Program-made: the position numbers and the translations under genes | Shown: piece by piece, positions 47,625 through 59,313 of the stretch | How positions within the stretch are numbered: the stretch's first letter is position 1 | How the letters are laid out: each line of letters opens with the position of its first letter | NCBI RefSeq assembly: GCF_001659605.2 | Contig: NC_035164.2 | Location: forward strand, 23,416,500-23,480,499 | Source: Manihot esculenta | Taxonomy: Eukaryota; Streptophyta; Magnoliopsida; Malpighiales; Euphorbiaceae | Direction: 5' to 3' | Length of the DNA stretch: 64,000 bases | Notes under the pieces: model-generated | Databases searched by the model: none | What the model saw: only the letters and a program-made list of their open reading frames with translations | What the model was told of the DNA's origin: nothing

Positions 47625-48738
47625 CGCTCCATACAACTAAATTCCTCCTTAAGTTTAGTTTGATTATGAAGCGTTTCCTAATTAAACACTAGTTAATAAG
47701 TTGTCAAGAAACGTACTTAAAATTCTTCACTTTTCAACTGTTAACTGTTTTAAGAAATAGAGAAATCTAATTCTAACTTTGCCAACCATGTGATTTAGTT
47801 AGATCATACAACTAATTGTCACTTGTATTCAAACAATCTAAACAATTACGGAGCTAAATCATTCAAACTAACAATATATAGTTATGCAATTAAAAGCAAC
47901 AAGTCCTTATTGATTCTAATAGCAATGCAATAATAACATGAAGAACAAGTTGCATAAATATTGAAAAAATAGAAGTTTGACAATGGAGTTTCAGATCTCT
48001 CAATTCATAACAAAACTGAAATTTCCCCCACTTCAACGAGAAGAAGATGTGTTTAGCCATTCATGGTGTACAAAGAATACATAAAGAGAAAAGAAAGAAG
48101 AAAAGAAGAGAGGTGTGGCGCCGCTGATATTGCTGCCTAAATTAGTCCTTTCTGAGATGAAATTCCTTTTTGACTTGGTTTTTTATTCATTCCTTACTTG
48201 TATTTCTTCATAAATAGACTTTCTTGAGTAAAGAAATTTTTTTTGCAGAGTGTTTGAAATGTTTCAGATATGCCTTGATGTGTTTGAGATAGGATATAAC
48301 TTTTAAAATTTGAATTTCTATAATTTTCTTGTTTCTGCACTTTTCTACTGGTGATAATCGATTTGCGCAAATCGACTGCCCCAATCGCGAGTCTGTGATG
48401 TCTTGTTTTTCTCTGTTCTGCGGTAATTGATTTGGACAAATTGCTTGCCCCAATCGTTTTTGTGCTGTCCTGTCCTTCTCAGTTTCTGCGGTAATCGATT
48501 TGACATATCAAAACTTGACTTTTGACTTCTTCTTCTCTCCACTTGTGCAGCCTCCTTGGTCATTCTTTGAGATTGATTTAGCCAAATCAACTTTTCAACA
48601 TTTTTAGGCCATTTTTCACCAAGTTTCCATTTTCCATCATTTTTTGCAAAATATAATCAAAAGCATAAAATTAGATAGAAAATATATAGTTTAGCATCGA
48701 TAATAATAGAAAAAATGCGCCTAATTTATGTTCGATCA
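47625..48738 (-). mobile_element. Athila-like LTR fragment (end of unit 1)
   Basis: Homologous in order to 1695-2863, for example AGACGCT, AAGTTGTCAAG, AGAGATCTAATTC-like blocks and TTAGCCAxTCATGG. It lacks the part next to the primer site. Near 48350-48500 it holds two and a half tandem copies, each about 68 bp, of a unit with an AATCGATTTG...CAAATCGACTGCCCCAATCG dyad. It is a truncated LTR, not a gene. Confidence 0.65.
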
Positions 48739-48746
48739 CATGTTAA

Positions 48747-49233
48747 GCCACAAGACAGGAATCTATTAGACCATTCGGATGTCAGTCTCGCAACACAAGG
48801 CATCTCATGCCAGGCCACAAGACGGGAATCTGTCAAGCCATCCGGGTGTTAGTCCCGTAATACAAGGCATTTCATGCTAGGCCACAAGACGGGAATCCGT
48901 CAGCCCATCCAGGTGTTAATCCCGTAACATAAGGCATCTCATGCCAGGTCACAGGGCGAGAATCCGTTAGGTCATCCGGGTATCAGTCCTGCAAAACCAA
49001 GGTATCTCATGCCATGTCACAAGGCGGGAATCTGTCAAGCCATCCGGGTGTCAATCCCACAAAACAAAGACATCTCATGCCAGGCCACAAGACAGTTATA
49101 GGCTAGGCCGACCAACCGAGTGTTAGTCTTGTTTCACAAAGGGTTTCTAAGGCATCTTATTCCAGGCTATAAGACAGGTAAATGCCAGATCGACCAACCG
49201 GGCACTAGCTCCATTTCACAAAAAGTCTCTAAG
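48747..49233. repeat. 67-bp tandem repeat array with internal dyad
   Basis: Five units of 67-68 bp start at 48747, 48814, 48881, 48948 and 49016. A changed sixth unit of 82 bp starts at 49084 and a similar seventh at 49166. Units share GCCACAAGACGGGAATC, GCCATCCGGGTG, TTAGTCCCG and AAGGCATCTCATGCCAG. ACGGGA near the start and TCCCGT near the middle are complementary, so each unit can form a hairpin. The array lies exactly between the two duplication units. Confidence 0.9.
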
Positions 49234-49239
49234 GCATTT

Positions 49240-49552
49240 ATTACTACTCTTACAATCACTCCTTAAAATCTAAAACTTTTTGAGAAGGAAGAAGGCCCAT
49301 TGTAGGCTGGCAGGACTTTTTGACGATCAACAAAGGTGGGATGGACTGCTAGGTGAGCAAGTGAAGTCTGCAAGGAGAAAAATGACCAGAAACTCATCAA
49401 AGCTAGTCGGGATAAGAAAATGCTCGAAAGCGCGCCAGAGCTAGAAAATGCCTAGAAGCTTGTCAGGTCTAATCAGGACTGGAAAATGCCCAGAAGTACG
49501 CTATGATTAAAAAATGTCCAGAAGCTAGTCAGGGGTAAAAAATGCCCAGAAG
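49240..49552. repeat. Degenerate short repeats (AAAATGCCCAGAAG type)
   Basis: About five imperfect, irregularly spaced copies of an AAAATGCC(C/T)AGAAG motif at about 49418-49547, separated by GCTAGTCAGG-like blocks. No coding sequence. Together with the preceding array it could be subterminal repeat DNA of a DNA transposon; not proven. Confidence 0.55.
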
Positions 49553-49565
49553 ATCAATAGGTTTT

Positions 49566-49840
49566 AATATTTCTAAAATTATTGCGCGATAACTCTTAAA
49601 CAATCCAACTTAACGCATAAATTTCAAAAATTAAGCTCCACAATTAAATGTAGCCAATATGAAATTGCCATAGCTTTAAGAATTTTAGATGCAGAAGTCA
49701 TAAGAATGCCATCCTCATTGCGAAAAACCAACTTAATCTAATCATATTAGATCGAATGATCCCTACATCAATGTTCATTTTAACAAAATCATAAGGTGGT
49801 CGAGACCAACTTCCAAGTATAGAAAGAATTATAAAATTAT
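49566..49840 (-). pseudogene. LINE RNase H fragment (unit 2)
   Basis: Longer copy of 30830-31030, retaining FRNEDGILMTSASKILKAMA on the minus strand. Broken by stops and frame changes. Confidence 0.55.
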
Positions 49841-50123
49841 TCTTTAAATTATTTAGCATGAACATGTGATTTATCTAATACTTCAATAATACATTTTAAA
49901 CAAATTAAATCTTACAAATATAGAAAAGCGTACATAATGCGAAATTAATTTGAGTCTATTGAGTAGTAGAGAGTTTTGAATTTAAATAAACTGATTTTTC
50001 TCTATTAAACCTTATTGATTTTACGCAAACTTTAGTGACAAAGGTTTTTCTAAAAACGATGTCCCTCATTTCTCTTATCCACAGAAAGTGTATGTGTAAA
50101 ACTTATCATGGATAGAGAGAGAC

Positions 50124-50177
<54 letters not shown>

Positions 50178-52223
50178 ACTTAATTTAGTACATTCATCAA
50201 TGAATAAATAATATTTATTTTAATTAAAATAAACATTGTCCCTTGATAAAATTTTAGTCCAGTAAAAAATTCTAATTTATAATAAATTTTTATATTCTCT
50301 CACTTGACATGATGATTAAATGATATAAATTTATATAAATTAGATGGGTATGGAATAAACAAATTCTTTCATTATGTTTTTCATAAATATCGTACAAATT
50401 CTTTCGTTATGTTTTTCATAAATATCGTGCTAAACAAATTATTAAGTGCGAAGTATGGTAGTTGTAAATTATTTAATCGTATACTCCTTTCATATACCAA
50501 ATACTAATAATTTATCATAGTAGGATCATAACGGATCTATGTATAATACATCACTGTCCACATTAATATCTCAAAAGCCTTTTTGTTTTCCATCATTCAA
50601 TAATTATATACACACAATCATTATAAAACAGAAAAGTTATAAAAGTATGTCAAAAACCACATCATTGAACTCAAAGTATTGCATAGTTAATACATCATCT
50701 TGAATGTCTTTGATTGTAATATTTTAATCAATAATCTATAATCATGAGATCACTCTTATATACTAAATAAATACTCTTTATCTCTGAATTTTCTACTTAA
50801 CAACAATTAAGAAAAATATATCATTTTTAGAAAAAAAATATTATTGCAGAATTATACCAATAAATTGTCAGCGGCTCAATATTCAATATATTGTTGATTT
50901 CCCAAGCCCTGAGATAAAATTATGCATTCATAATACATAAATTGCAGTTTTAAAATATACCACAAATTATGCTACTATATTGCCTTTTGCTCCTTCTATT
51001 AGGAGGAACAAATATCCAAAAAATAGACTTTTATTGCTAATGCATTCAACAAATTCTGAATCCAAATATCTATTTTCAAGTGATTAGATTTTCTAAAATG
51101 AGTATATAGCCTTTAGTTTCCTTAAAAGCATCTAAAACTTTCTTTGTAGCTTTTTTATAATATACACTAAATTATTCACAACAAATAACATAACGTTTTT
51201 ATTATATTCCGTTAGATTCCATATCATTTTTTGATATTGTTTAAAACTAAATTCATCTCTTTTCTTTAGTCTTTCATGCTCAAATCATTTACAAAAAACA
51301 ATAAGTCATCGATACACAGAATTAAGAAAATAAACTTAATCGCACACACTTTAGTGGTATCACAAAATTATACATTCATTTATATATATATAATTTCCTT
51401 ATTTTTCATATCCCAATTAGAAGAAACTATGCAATGAAGCAACTACTTCACGTAAACATACTATGTGGAATGATAATTACATACAAGATTGATGCATAAA
51501 TAAATACAGTTAATATTTTTTAAAAAAATGAAAATCTGCTATGTCACTATAAGTTTTTGAGACCTCTCATTCATGCATTATCCTTTTTAGGACCAACCAC
51601 GTTTATTTGTTCTATCACCATTGGTTTATCATCCAATGTATATTATCCAACATAGAATAGCCAATGTAATGTTATTCTATATTCAACCCATGTACTCGAT
51701 TTTTCTTTTTCTAATCGGAGTCCAATTAGTCAATACTAGCTATTCTAATGGTTTTTTATTTTTATAATAGATGATTAAAAATTCAATGAGTTAGTTTTTC
51801 ATGAATCACTCTTTAGTTACTCTTTAGTCAAAATTTCAAATACTATCTTAAATGCTATTTGATGTTGCAACTTTGTTTTTTTCTCCTATATCCTAAAAAA
51901 ATGGAGAATCGCAATAGCAAATGAGCGTGAAGCACTTAACATTTATTTAAAATGTGAATTTCTCTCCCATAAATTAGGAGACAAATAAATAACTTTTGTT
52001 ATCTACAAAAAAAGTGATGCATGTCAATGTACTTATGGTCATAAAATTAAGAGATGAGAGTATAATCAACTTGTAATAAAAAAACATGTAATCAATAACT
52101 AATCAGTGGCATTTGACTTAGATTTAGGCAAGACGAGAATTAAAATAGAAATAAAAGCAAGGATTGATAAAATAAGAGAGAATTAATATGATATAAGAAA
52201 TCCCAGAAACAACATGGAAGTGC
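49841..52223. other. AT-rich 3' flank of MATH pseudogene, no gene seen
   Basis: Includes a (TA)n run at 50127-50175, much longer than the few repeats at the same place in unit 1 (near 31368). Also includes the 800-bp segment at 51008-51808 not found in unit 1, which shows no coding similarity. Confidence 0.55.
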
Positions 52224-53965
52224 TTACGAAATGTTAAGCTTTCCAAGACCCAAATCCTCCTTGTATAGCTTCCAACGAACATTAGCTAATGCTAGTTTCT
52301 CTTTAGCTCCAAGCCAATCCACATTAGCCTGCTTGATTTCACTTTCCAGATTTTTTCCATTCTTCTAAATCTTTGGAAGCTTCATTATTGGATTTCTCCA
52401 ACTCAACCAAAACAGACTTCTTATGAGCAACAATATCTTCCTTCTGGGTAATTAAGAGTTGAATTTCAGCCTCTAGTTTTTCTTCTTCTTTTGAAAGTCT
52501 TCAGAATTCAGCCTCCTTGTAACTTAGCTCCTCATGTCTTTGTGCCAATTTTGCATCAAGAAGAACAGTTTTTCCTGACAGAGATGTTCTGCGAGCTTGC
52601 ACAGTTTCTGCAGTGTTTATAGCCACAGGAACATTCTCTCCAAATTCTGCCAGGTGAGAAAGAAGATCTTCCAGAATTATCTTCTCACTCAAATTGTCAC
52701 CAGAATGAGTGTAACGATAACTCCCTCAATATTGCTATAGGCATTAGCTAGTTGTATAGCCTCTAATGACATATTAAAAAACCCTTTTAATGTTTCTTTT
52801 TGTTGCTGAACATCAAGTTTAGGTGCTTGGTTTGACATGAGATTTCACTGCTCAAAGTTCTAGTCTTGCTTGCAAGTTCTATTAGTAGACCCTTGGATAT
52901 TGTATGAACATTTGGGGAAGGATTTCTAGGCTCAAAGGGATGATCCTGCCATGCCAACAAAAGAAACATGTCTATCAAACATTAAAATATCGGTTTTAGG
53001 TGACCAAAAAATCTACAGTTTGCAACTTGAGCAGTGTAATAGAAGGTGGAGTCATCAATGCCTCTTCTATATAATATATAAAATGGGAAGAAGTACTTTT
53101 CGAATAACCTTTTTCTAAGCTACCACCCGAGGAGGTTCTCCTTGCTAGTAAAAAACTTATAAATTAATGTGAACGAAGATCAGCAACTAACACCATCAGA
53201 TATTATTATGAACATTGCTTTTAGTGTTTATGATGCTAAAACTTGAAGTTGTTACACCTAATATATACTGTGGAACCTTATATATGCAATACATAAAAAG
53301 GACAGAATTACCATTAAAGGAATACTTGTCTCAGCAATCATTGAAGGAGGTGGTGAAGACTTGATAACCTCTTTATCACTGGTGGGAATACCAGTTTGAA
53401 TGCCTTCTATTGTCTGGTTCAGAGGTTTAGTTGTTAAAGGAGCTTCAATAACAGTTGTTGATACAACATTTGCTTTAGTATCAACTACTTGTTTTGTAAT
53501 AAAGGAACTTGGTTTGTTTGTGGTGCAATCACTGGCTCAGATGGTTTTGTTTCATTCCTTGCTACTTCCTTTGTAGGGTCAAGCCTGGAGTAATGCTGGA
53601 CACTGTGAACAAGAACCTCCACTTCAACAAGAAGCATATTGCCCACAAGATACCCTTCTGCAGAATCTTTTATTTTGCCAAGAGGAATGAAAGATTTGAA
53701 ACCCCAAGCTTTTGCCAATGCTTGGAATACATGTCGTGTATCTACAAAATATAAAAGGAAAAAAAATGTTAGAAGCATTCTTAGACATTCCAATTATGAT
53801 TTACAAAGAGGATAATTGTGATCAAAGTGTTCTCTCTTTTTTTTTCTAATTGATGTGAGACGAAAGGGTGAATTAGTGGAAGCTCATTAGAAGACACTGG
53901 AAGTGATTCAAATGGGGACTTGGACTGGAGAAGCAAATGCAATAAACAATTCTTCAATTTGCTGC

Positions 53966-54362
53966 ATAACATGACAGGATTAGCCCCCTTGTTTGACTCC
54001 ACAAAAGAAAGCAACTTAGAAGACTAAGCTCGTTACCAAATTCTGTAGCCAAAGCAGAAGCAGAAGGAATTATGTGCCAATGAATCCATAGTTTTTCATT
54101 AATGCAGCAACTTGGTGAAGGTTGTGCCTGAATGGCACGAAGATGTAATCAAAGGTGTCAAGAATATGGTGGAGTTCTTGGGGGAGAAAAGAAAGGTGGT
54201 GTTGTATCAAGGACAACTTAATTTGAGAGACGGTATGGTTTCAACTGAATGGAAGGAAATAGAGAGGCTTCTTGGACGGAATGAAAGGTGTGGGTAGCAA
54301 ATGGAGGCTTGCTGGGTTTGTGCAAAGCGAGGGAGATTGAGCAGTATGGGTTTATCATAAAA
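53966..54362 (+). pseudogene. Captured serine carboxypeptidase-like fragment (unit 2)
   Basis: Second copy of the fragment at 34400. It keeps an open stretch at 54112-54297 with VVPEWHEDVIKGVKNMVEFL, KVVLYQGQLNLRDGMVSTEW and later KVW-type sequence in another frame. The Asn in GQLNLRDG stands where family members, as I recall them, have Asp. Antisense within intron 3 of the MATH pseudogene. Confidence 0.65.
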
Positions 54363-55280
54363 GAAGAGTACATTATTTAAAAGCTTGCTGAAATTTATCA
54401 AAATTAACTAAATAGTCCTTATTTTTTCTTAAAAAAAAAAATAATTAAAACATATCTATATTCTGTAAAATATAAATCTTTAGTTCTTCAGTCAAAAAGA
54501 TGTTAGTTAACTTGTCTTAGTCTCTTAAATGTTTATAGTTACTATTCATATTGTTTAATCACTCTAAACAAGGCCAATAAATTGACTAGCTTCTTTATTT
54601 TTAGGCTAAATTAAGCTTAAATTGAAACTTGTAAACTAATTTGACAAAAAAATAAAATGGGCTGAATTGAACATCCCCAATAACAGATTTGGTCATGATT
54701 TATTTTGACAAGGATAGATAAATATTAAATAGGTAAGATATAAGATATGTGCGGTTACATAGATTAATTATGCTGAATCAGAGTACCTTCTCTGACTGTC
54801 AAACTATTGTTGAGTTGATTTTTAACTGTAAAGCTAATTTTTGCATCTCAACTCCATCCTTGTGGCAAACTTGTTGAATCAGCAACATCCAAGTATATTG
54901 ACAAATGATTCACATTGTTTACTTTGGGGAAAAGAAGCAAACACCTGCCAGACAATAAATAAAAAAAAATCTTTCAGGACCACATTGTTTCCTTTGGGAA
55001 AAATAAGCAAACACCTAACGAACAACAAATAAAAACAAATTTTCAAGAAACAATCGCATTACAACAAAATAAAAAAAAGATAACAAGAAGAGATCAAGAG
55101 TACCAATTACAACCACCAGCACAGAAAACCTCTGAATACAGTTTATTTGTAGTCAATGTGGAAAAGTTGTTAATTCACCATGTGAATTTAAATGGAGCAA
55201 CATCACTCATGTAAGTTGCCTTGAGTCCTGCACAATAAAATTGGCAATAGATAATTGTAAAATCACCCTACCAAAAGTCA

Positions 55281-55304
55281 TATATATATATATATATATA
55301 TATA
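55281..55304. repeat. (TA)12 microsatellite
   Basis: Uninterrupted TA run in intron 1 of the unit 2 MATH pseudogene. Confidence 0.9.
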
Positions 55305-55968
55305 TGTTTGTGTATATTGGCTTCAAGGTGGAACAAAAGGGTCCTATCTCAAGATTTAACACAAGGCAGGTATTTTTTATTCTTCCTTGATATTGTTTTA
55401 TTCCTAAATAATCTACATTGATCAAAATAAACAGGTTCAACTTGGGGATATATAACATTAGAGTACTAATTAGTCCCTGAAATTTTAAAAACTACTAATT
55501 AGTCCCTGAAACTACTCCTATAGTGTCTCAGCTGTGCAAAGTATTAAAATTTTAAGTTACGAGAAATGTGTTTGGTTGGTAAGAAACCATTACAAAAATA
55601 ATTCCATTTTCCCATCAACTTGCAGTATTTCTCAAATAGAAGGGCACATTTGAAATCATGACTCCTAATTATTTTTTACTTTTGTCAGACCAAAATATAC
55701 AAAGACATTGAACACTTTGACATCAATTAAAATGAAAATTGAAGAACCCATATCTTTTTAAAGGAAAATCAGGAAAAGAAAGTTAAAAAAAAAAATCCTT
55801 ACGTGACAATGGAGTCCCACAAGTGCTGAAGGCAGCATGAGAATCAGGAGCCGAACCAGGATCCATAGATAGTTCGAACGAGTCTTAAGAATTAGTAATG
55901 CTTCGAATGATAGTTGGGTATGTGAGTAGAGAGACGGTGAAAGACAAAAGTGAGGGGGAAATTCGTCC

Positions 55969-56230
55969 ATCAATGATAGCTTTAGAAAACCCTTGAGCTG
56001 ACAATAAATTGAGCGCTTCCCTGTAAGCTAGCAACTCAGTTGTGGGAGGATCAGAGATATAACATAGGTTTGTATGACCAATCCACAATATTGCCACTAA
56101 AATCCCGAACCACAACTGCTAGCGCAATACAAGCAAACTAAATCAGTAGTAGCATTAAAATTTACTTTGGTTATAGTGGTAAGAGGAGATGACCAGAAAG
56201 GAGAATGTGCCTATTTAGTTTCTGGCTCCA
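55969..56230 (-). pseudogene. LINE RNase H fragment, truncated (unit 2)
   Basis: Same sequence as the N-terminal half of the unit 1 fragment (TTELLAYREALNLLSAQGFS). The frame is cut at IIDG and joins the MATH pseudogene upstream region at GTCC/ATCAATG. Unit 1 keeps 329 more bases there, including the continuous domain end, so this is a deletion in unit 2. The break lies at a CC shared by both ends. Confidence 0.75.
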
Positions 56231-56309
56231 TAGTATCTTTTAGATTGCAATCTCTTAATTCCTTGGGAAAGGATAGGGCTGAGGATATAACTTCATGAGG
56301 TTGTTAGAT

Positions 56310-56640
56310 TACACCATTGAAAACCTAAATGTTCCTTGATTTCCATCCTTATAATGAAAATCATAAGTTGGAGCAATGTTCCTTGATTTCCATCGTCATA
56401 AGGATAGGGTCGTCCCTGCCTCTCGTTCTCATCTTTTAGTTGTTGACGCTTTGTATAATGATGATTTTCTTTTAATTGTTGACGATTTGTATAATGATGA
56501 TTTTCGTTGAAATGGTAGTACTTTGTTCCATCTCATTTCTCTACTTATGATTTTCGAGATTAAGTTTGAGCAGCAATCTAATTTTTTTGTTATTTTTTAT
56601 TGATTCACATAAGATACGAGTTTATAAATCATTTAACGGA
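56310..56640 (-). pseudogene. Tat-type gag remnant (unit 2)
   Basis: Shortened counterpart of 37000-37750. It contains a local tandem duplication of a segment with GTTGACG(C/A)TTTGTATAATGATGATTTTC near 56440-56510. No open frame. Confidence 0.55.
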
Positions 56641-59224
56641 ATATAATTTTTATACTTACATATATTATCTTTTTTTCAAAAGATGAATAATTTTTATAGT
56701 ATTTTTCATATTCTCGCATCTCGAATTTTATTATAATTATAATTAAATCTAAAAATTTAAACTTTTTATTTCCATTTAGCTAAATTATATTAAGGATGGA
56801 TTACAATTATTAAAAAAAAAAGTTTAAAGATGGATGTTGTTATACAAAATTAGAATGCTAGAATATAATTATTAAGCATAAAGTATTAAATTTTTACATC
56901 GAATAAATTTATTTTGTAAAATTTAAAGGTTAAATAATTACATTTTTATAAAAATTAAATGCAAAAAGTTAATAACAAAAATCAAGATACCATCTAGTAT
57001 TTTGTGGAAAAATTAGAGATGAAAATATGCATTTGATTTTTTTTTTTCTCTTCAATAATTTTCTTTGCTGCTACGGAGGTTGTGTTAATATTAAAAATAA
57101 GAGAAATAATTATCTAGATCCCCTCTACTATGGAACAAGAGATTTTCAAGATATATTACGTTATTTAGACAATTTTAATAGGATTTATTTAGATTAATTT
57201 AATTATATGTTAAATTTTTTTCATTTCAGAATTTTAAATTGTGAAAATTATTAAAATTATATATTTTTTATTATTTTTTATATTAATTTCTGTATGATGA
57301 ACAATAAATTATTATAATATCCGGTTAAAAAAATATGGAGTTTGAAACTTTTTTATTGATTATGGCTTACTTTTTTATTTGTCGATTATAGTTAATATAA
57401 TCTGAAATTTGTTACTCTTGTAAATTGAATTAAAATTTTCAATTAAAATATTAATTTTTTCAATGAAAATCTATTTTTTTATATAAATAAAATAATGTAT
57501 TTGAAATCTAATCGAATCGAGACTAAATATTAAAAACATGTTAAATCAAGTTGAGACTAAATATTAGAACCATGTTTTTTAACAGACTTTTTTTTTCAAT
57601 CCATTTTAGAATCAAATCTGTTCGGATCACGGCCTGAACTGAATAGCCTATTTTTGATGGCGCTAATTGTATTGTTGTCCTTTATTTTTTGTCTGGACTA
57701 TTTTCTGGAGTTAAGAGGTTTTATTTTTGGGTTACTTGACCCAAAGACTTGTGTCTATATGAGCTTGTACCCTTGTTTTTAGGCCAAACTTATATCCTGC
57801 ATCGTTTACTCCTTGTTTGAAATGCCATTTTTTGTATAAAAAAATTATGAAATAATACAATTCTTCTATTTAATTTTTTAAATAAAGTAATAATAAATTT
57901 AAATTAATTTATTCTCTTTATTATCCTTATTATTTTTAAACCAAATATAAATATTTATTTACTAAATAAGAATTATTTTTATCATATTAAAAATATTTTT
58001 AAACATCATTATAATATTTTTACAATATTTAATATCTAAACTTTACATAATTTTTTTACCATTAAAAATTTTAAATTAAGATGGAAAACCTTTTATAAAC
58101 AATTAAAAAATAATATAAATAAATTTTTAATAATTAATACTTAACATTAAATTAAATTTTAAAAATAAAGTTATTAAGTAACAAAACATAAACAAATTTG
58201 AAGTTAAAATAAATTAAAAAAAAGAAATACAAGGAAAGGAAAATGGAGTTCTGAAGGCTATTTAAGTAATTTTGATACAAATAACCTTAATTGAAATTAT
58301 TTCTTCAAAATCAATTCTCCTAAAAATTCAAGAGAATTGAATTTTTATATTCTTGTTAAACACAAAAATTAAGAAAAATAATTATATATTTATTTGTAAA
58401 TGTTTAATTTTGAAAAGTAGAAAAAAATTATATATTTTTATAAATAAGCTTTTATAAATATATCTTAAAAATAGCTCTTTTATTATATTAATTCAAATAA
58501 GAACTGATTTTAAAAAAGAAAATAAGAACTAATTTAATTAATACTTTTTTATTACTTTATTTCATAAAATTTTTAGCTAATTAAAATTAAAAGAATTGAA
58601 AAAATTTTGCCAACAAAATTAAAGAATTGACAAAATTTTAATTGAATAAAGTAATAAAATAGTAATTGAATTAGTTTAAATTAGTGAAGAAATTTTAAAA
58701 TTGAATTATAATTGACAAAAATTAAAAAGATTTGGATTTTTTTTTATTATCAAAGTTCATCCAAATCAGTAATCAAATATTAAATAATATTTTCAATGCC
58801 ACAACAGTATTTATACTAATAATTCTAATTTTCAATTTTAAATAATGGCTAAAATTAATATAAATTTCTAAAATTAGATTAAAATTGCTGAAATTAAAAC
58901 AGTCCCCTATAATGACAAAGGCCCTAGAGATAGTTTAGAGTTTTGTTGGCGCTTAAATAAAATAGACAAAATATTTTTCACAATATTCAATTCACGTTTA
59001 TAATTAATTTTAAATTTTAATTTAATTTATTATTTATTTTAATTAAATTAAATTTTTAATTTTAAAAATTTTAATTATTTTAATTTATTTTAATATCAAT
59101 AAATAAATTAAATTAAATTAATTATTAATAATAATATATTATTTTTTATAATATAAAAATTAAATTATAAAAAAAATTAAAATATTTTAATTAAATTTTA
59201 AAGTATTAAAAATAAAATATAAAA
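56641..59224. other. AT-rich intergenic stretch, no gene seen
   Basis: Homologous from about 57170 to unit 1 (39600 onward) with many differences. Ends at the junction near 59225 where sequence identity to unit 1 abruptly becomes almost complete. Confidence 0.55.
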
Positions 59225-59313
59225 AAGAGTACAAAGATTGAAAGAAAAGTAAAGACCCATCACTTAACAGACCATAATATATATAAGAAATCAATGAACC
59301 AACATTGAAGTGA

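Larger units (their letters stand above)
30805..48740. repeat. Segmental duplication unit 1
   Basis: About 17.9 kb that recurs, with indels, as unit 2 from 49553 onward. The left edge is where ATATTTCTAAAATTATTGCG begins in both copies. The order is shared: LINE RNase H piece, MATH pseudogene, LINE RNase H piece, Tat gag remnant, AT-rich DNA, intact MATH gene, Athila-like LTR fragment. Divergence varies strongly along the unit. Confidence 0.85.
52224..55866 (-). pseudogene. MATH plus coiled-coil gene, inactivated (unit 2, copy C)
   Basis: Counterpart of the pseudogene at 32661. Deduced exons: 55803-55866 (64 nt, MDSGSAPDSHAAF...), 55104-55227 (with MSDVAPFKFTW), 54787-54944, 53312-53741 and 52224-52945. 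Exon 1 joins exon 2 in frame, so the ancestor carried an N-terminal extension before the MATH domain. Lesions: a TGA at 55175-55177 directly after FKFTW in the first MATH strand, a missing T near 53488 that shifts exon 4, a deletion near 52700, a TGA at 52500-52502 and an extra T near 52352. All but the last two differ from the lesions of copy A, and none is shared, so the two copies died independently. Confidence 0.85.

Noticed and set aside
48747..49233. CRISPR-like array
   Set aside because: Repeats are contiguous 67-bp units without unique spacers, in a plant nuclear context with no cas genes.
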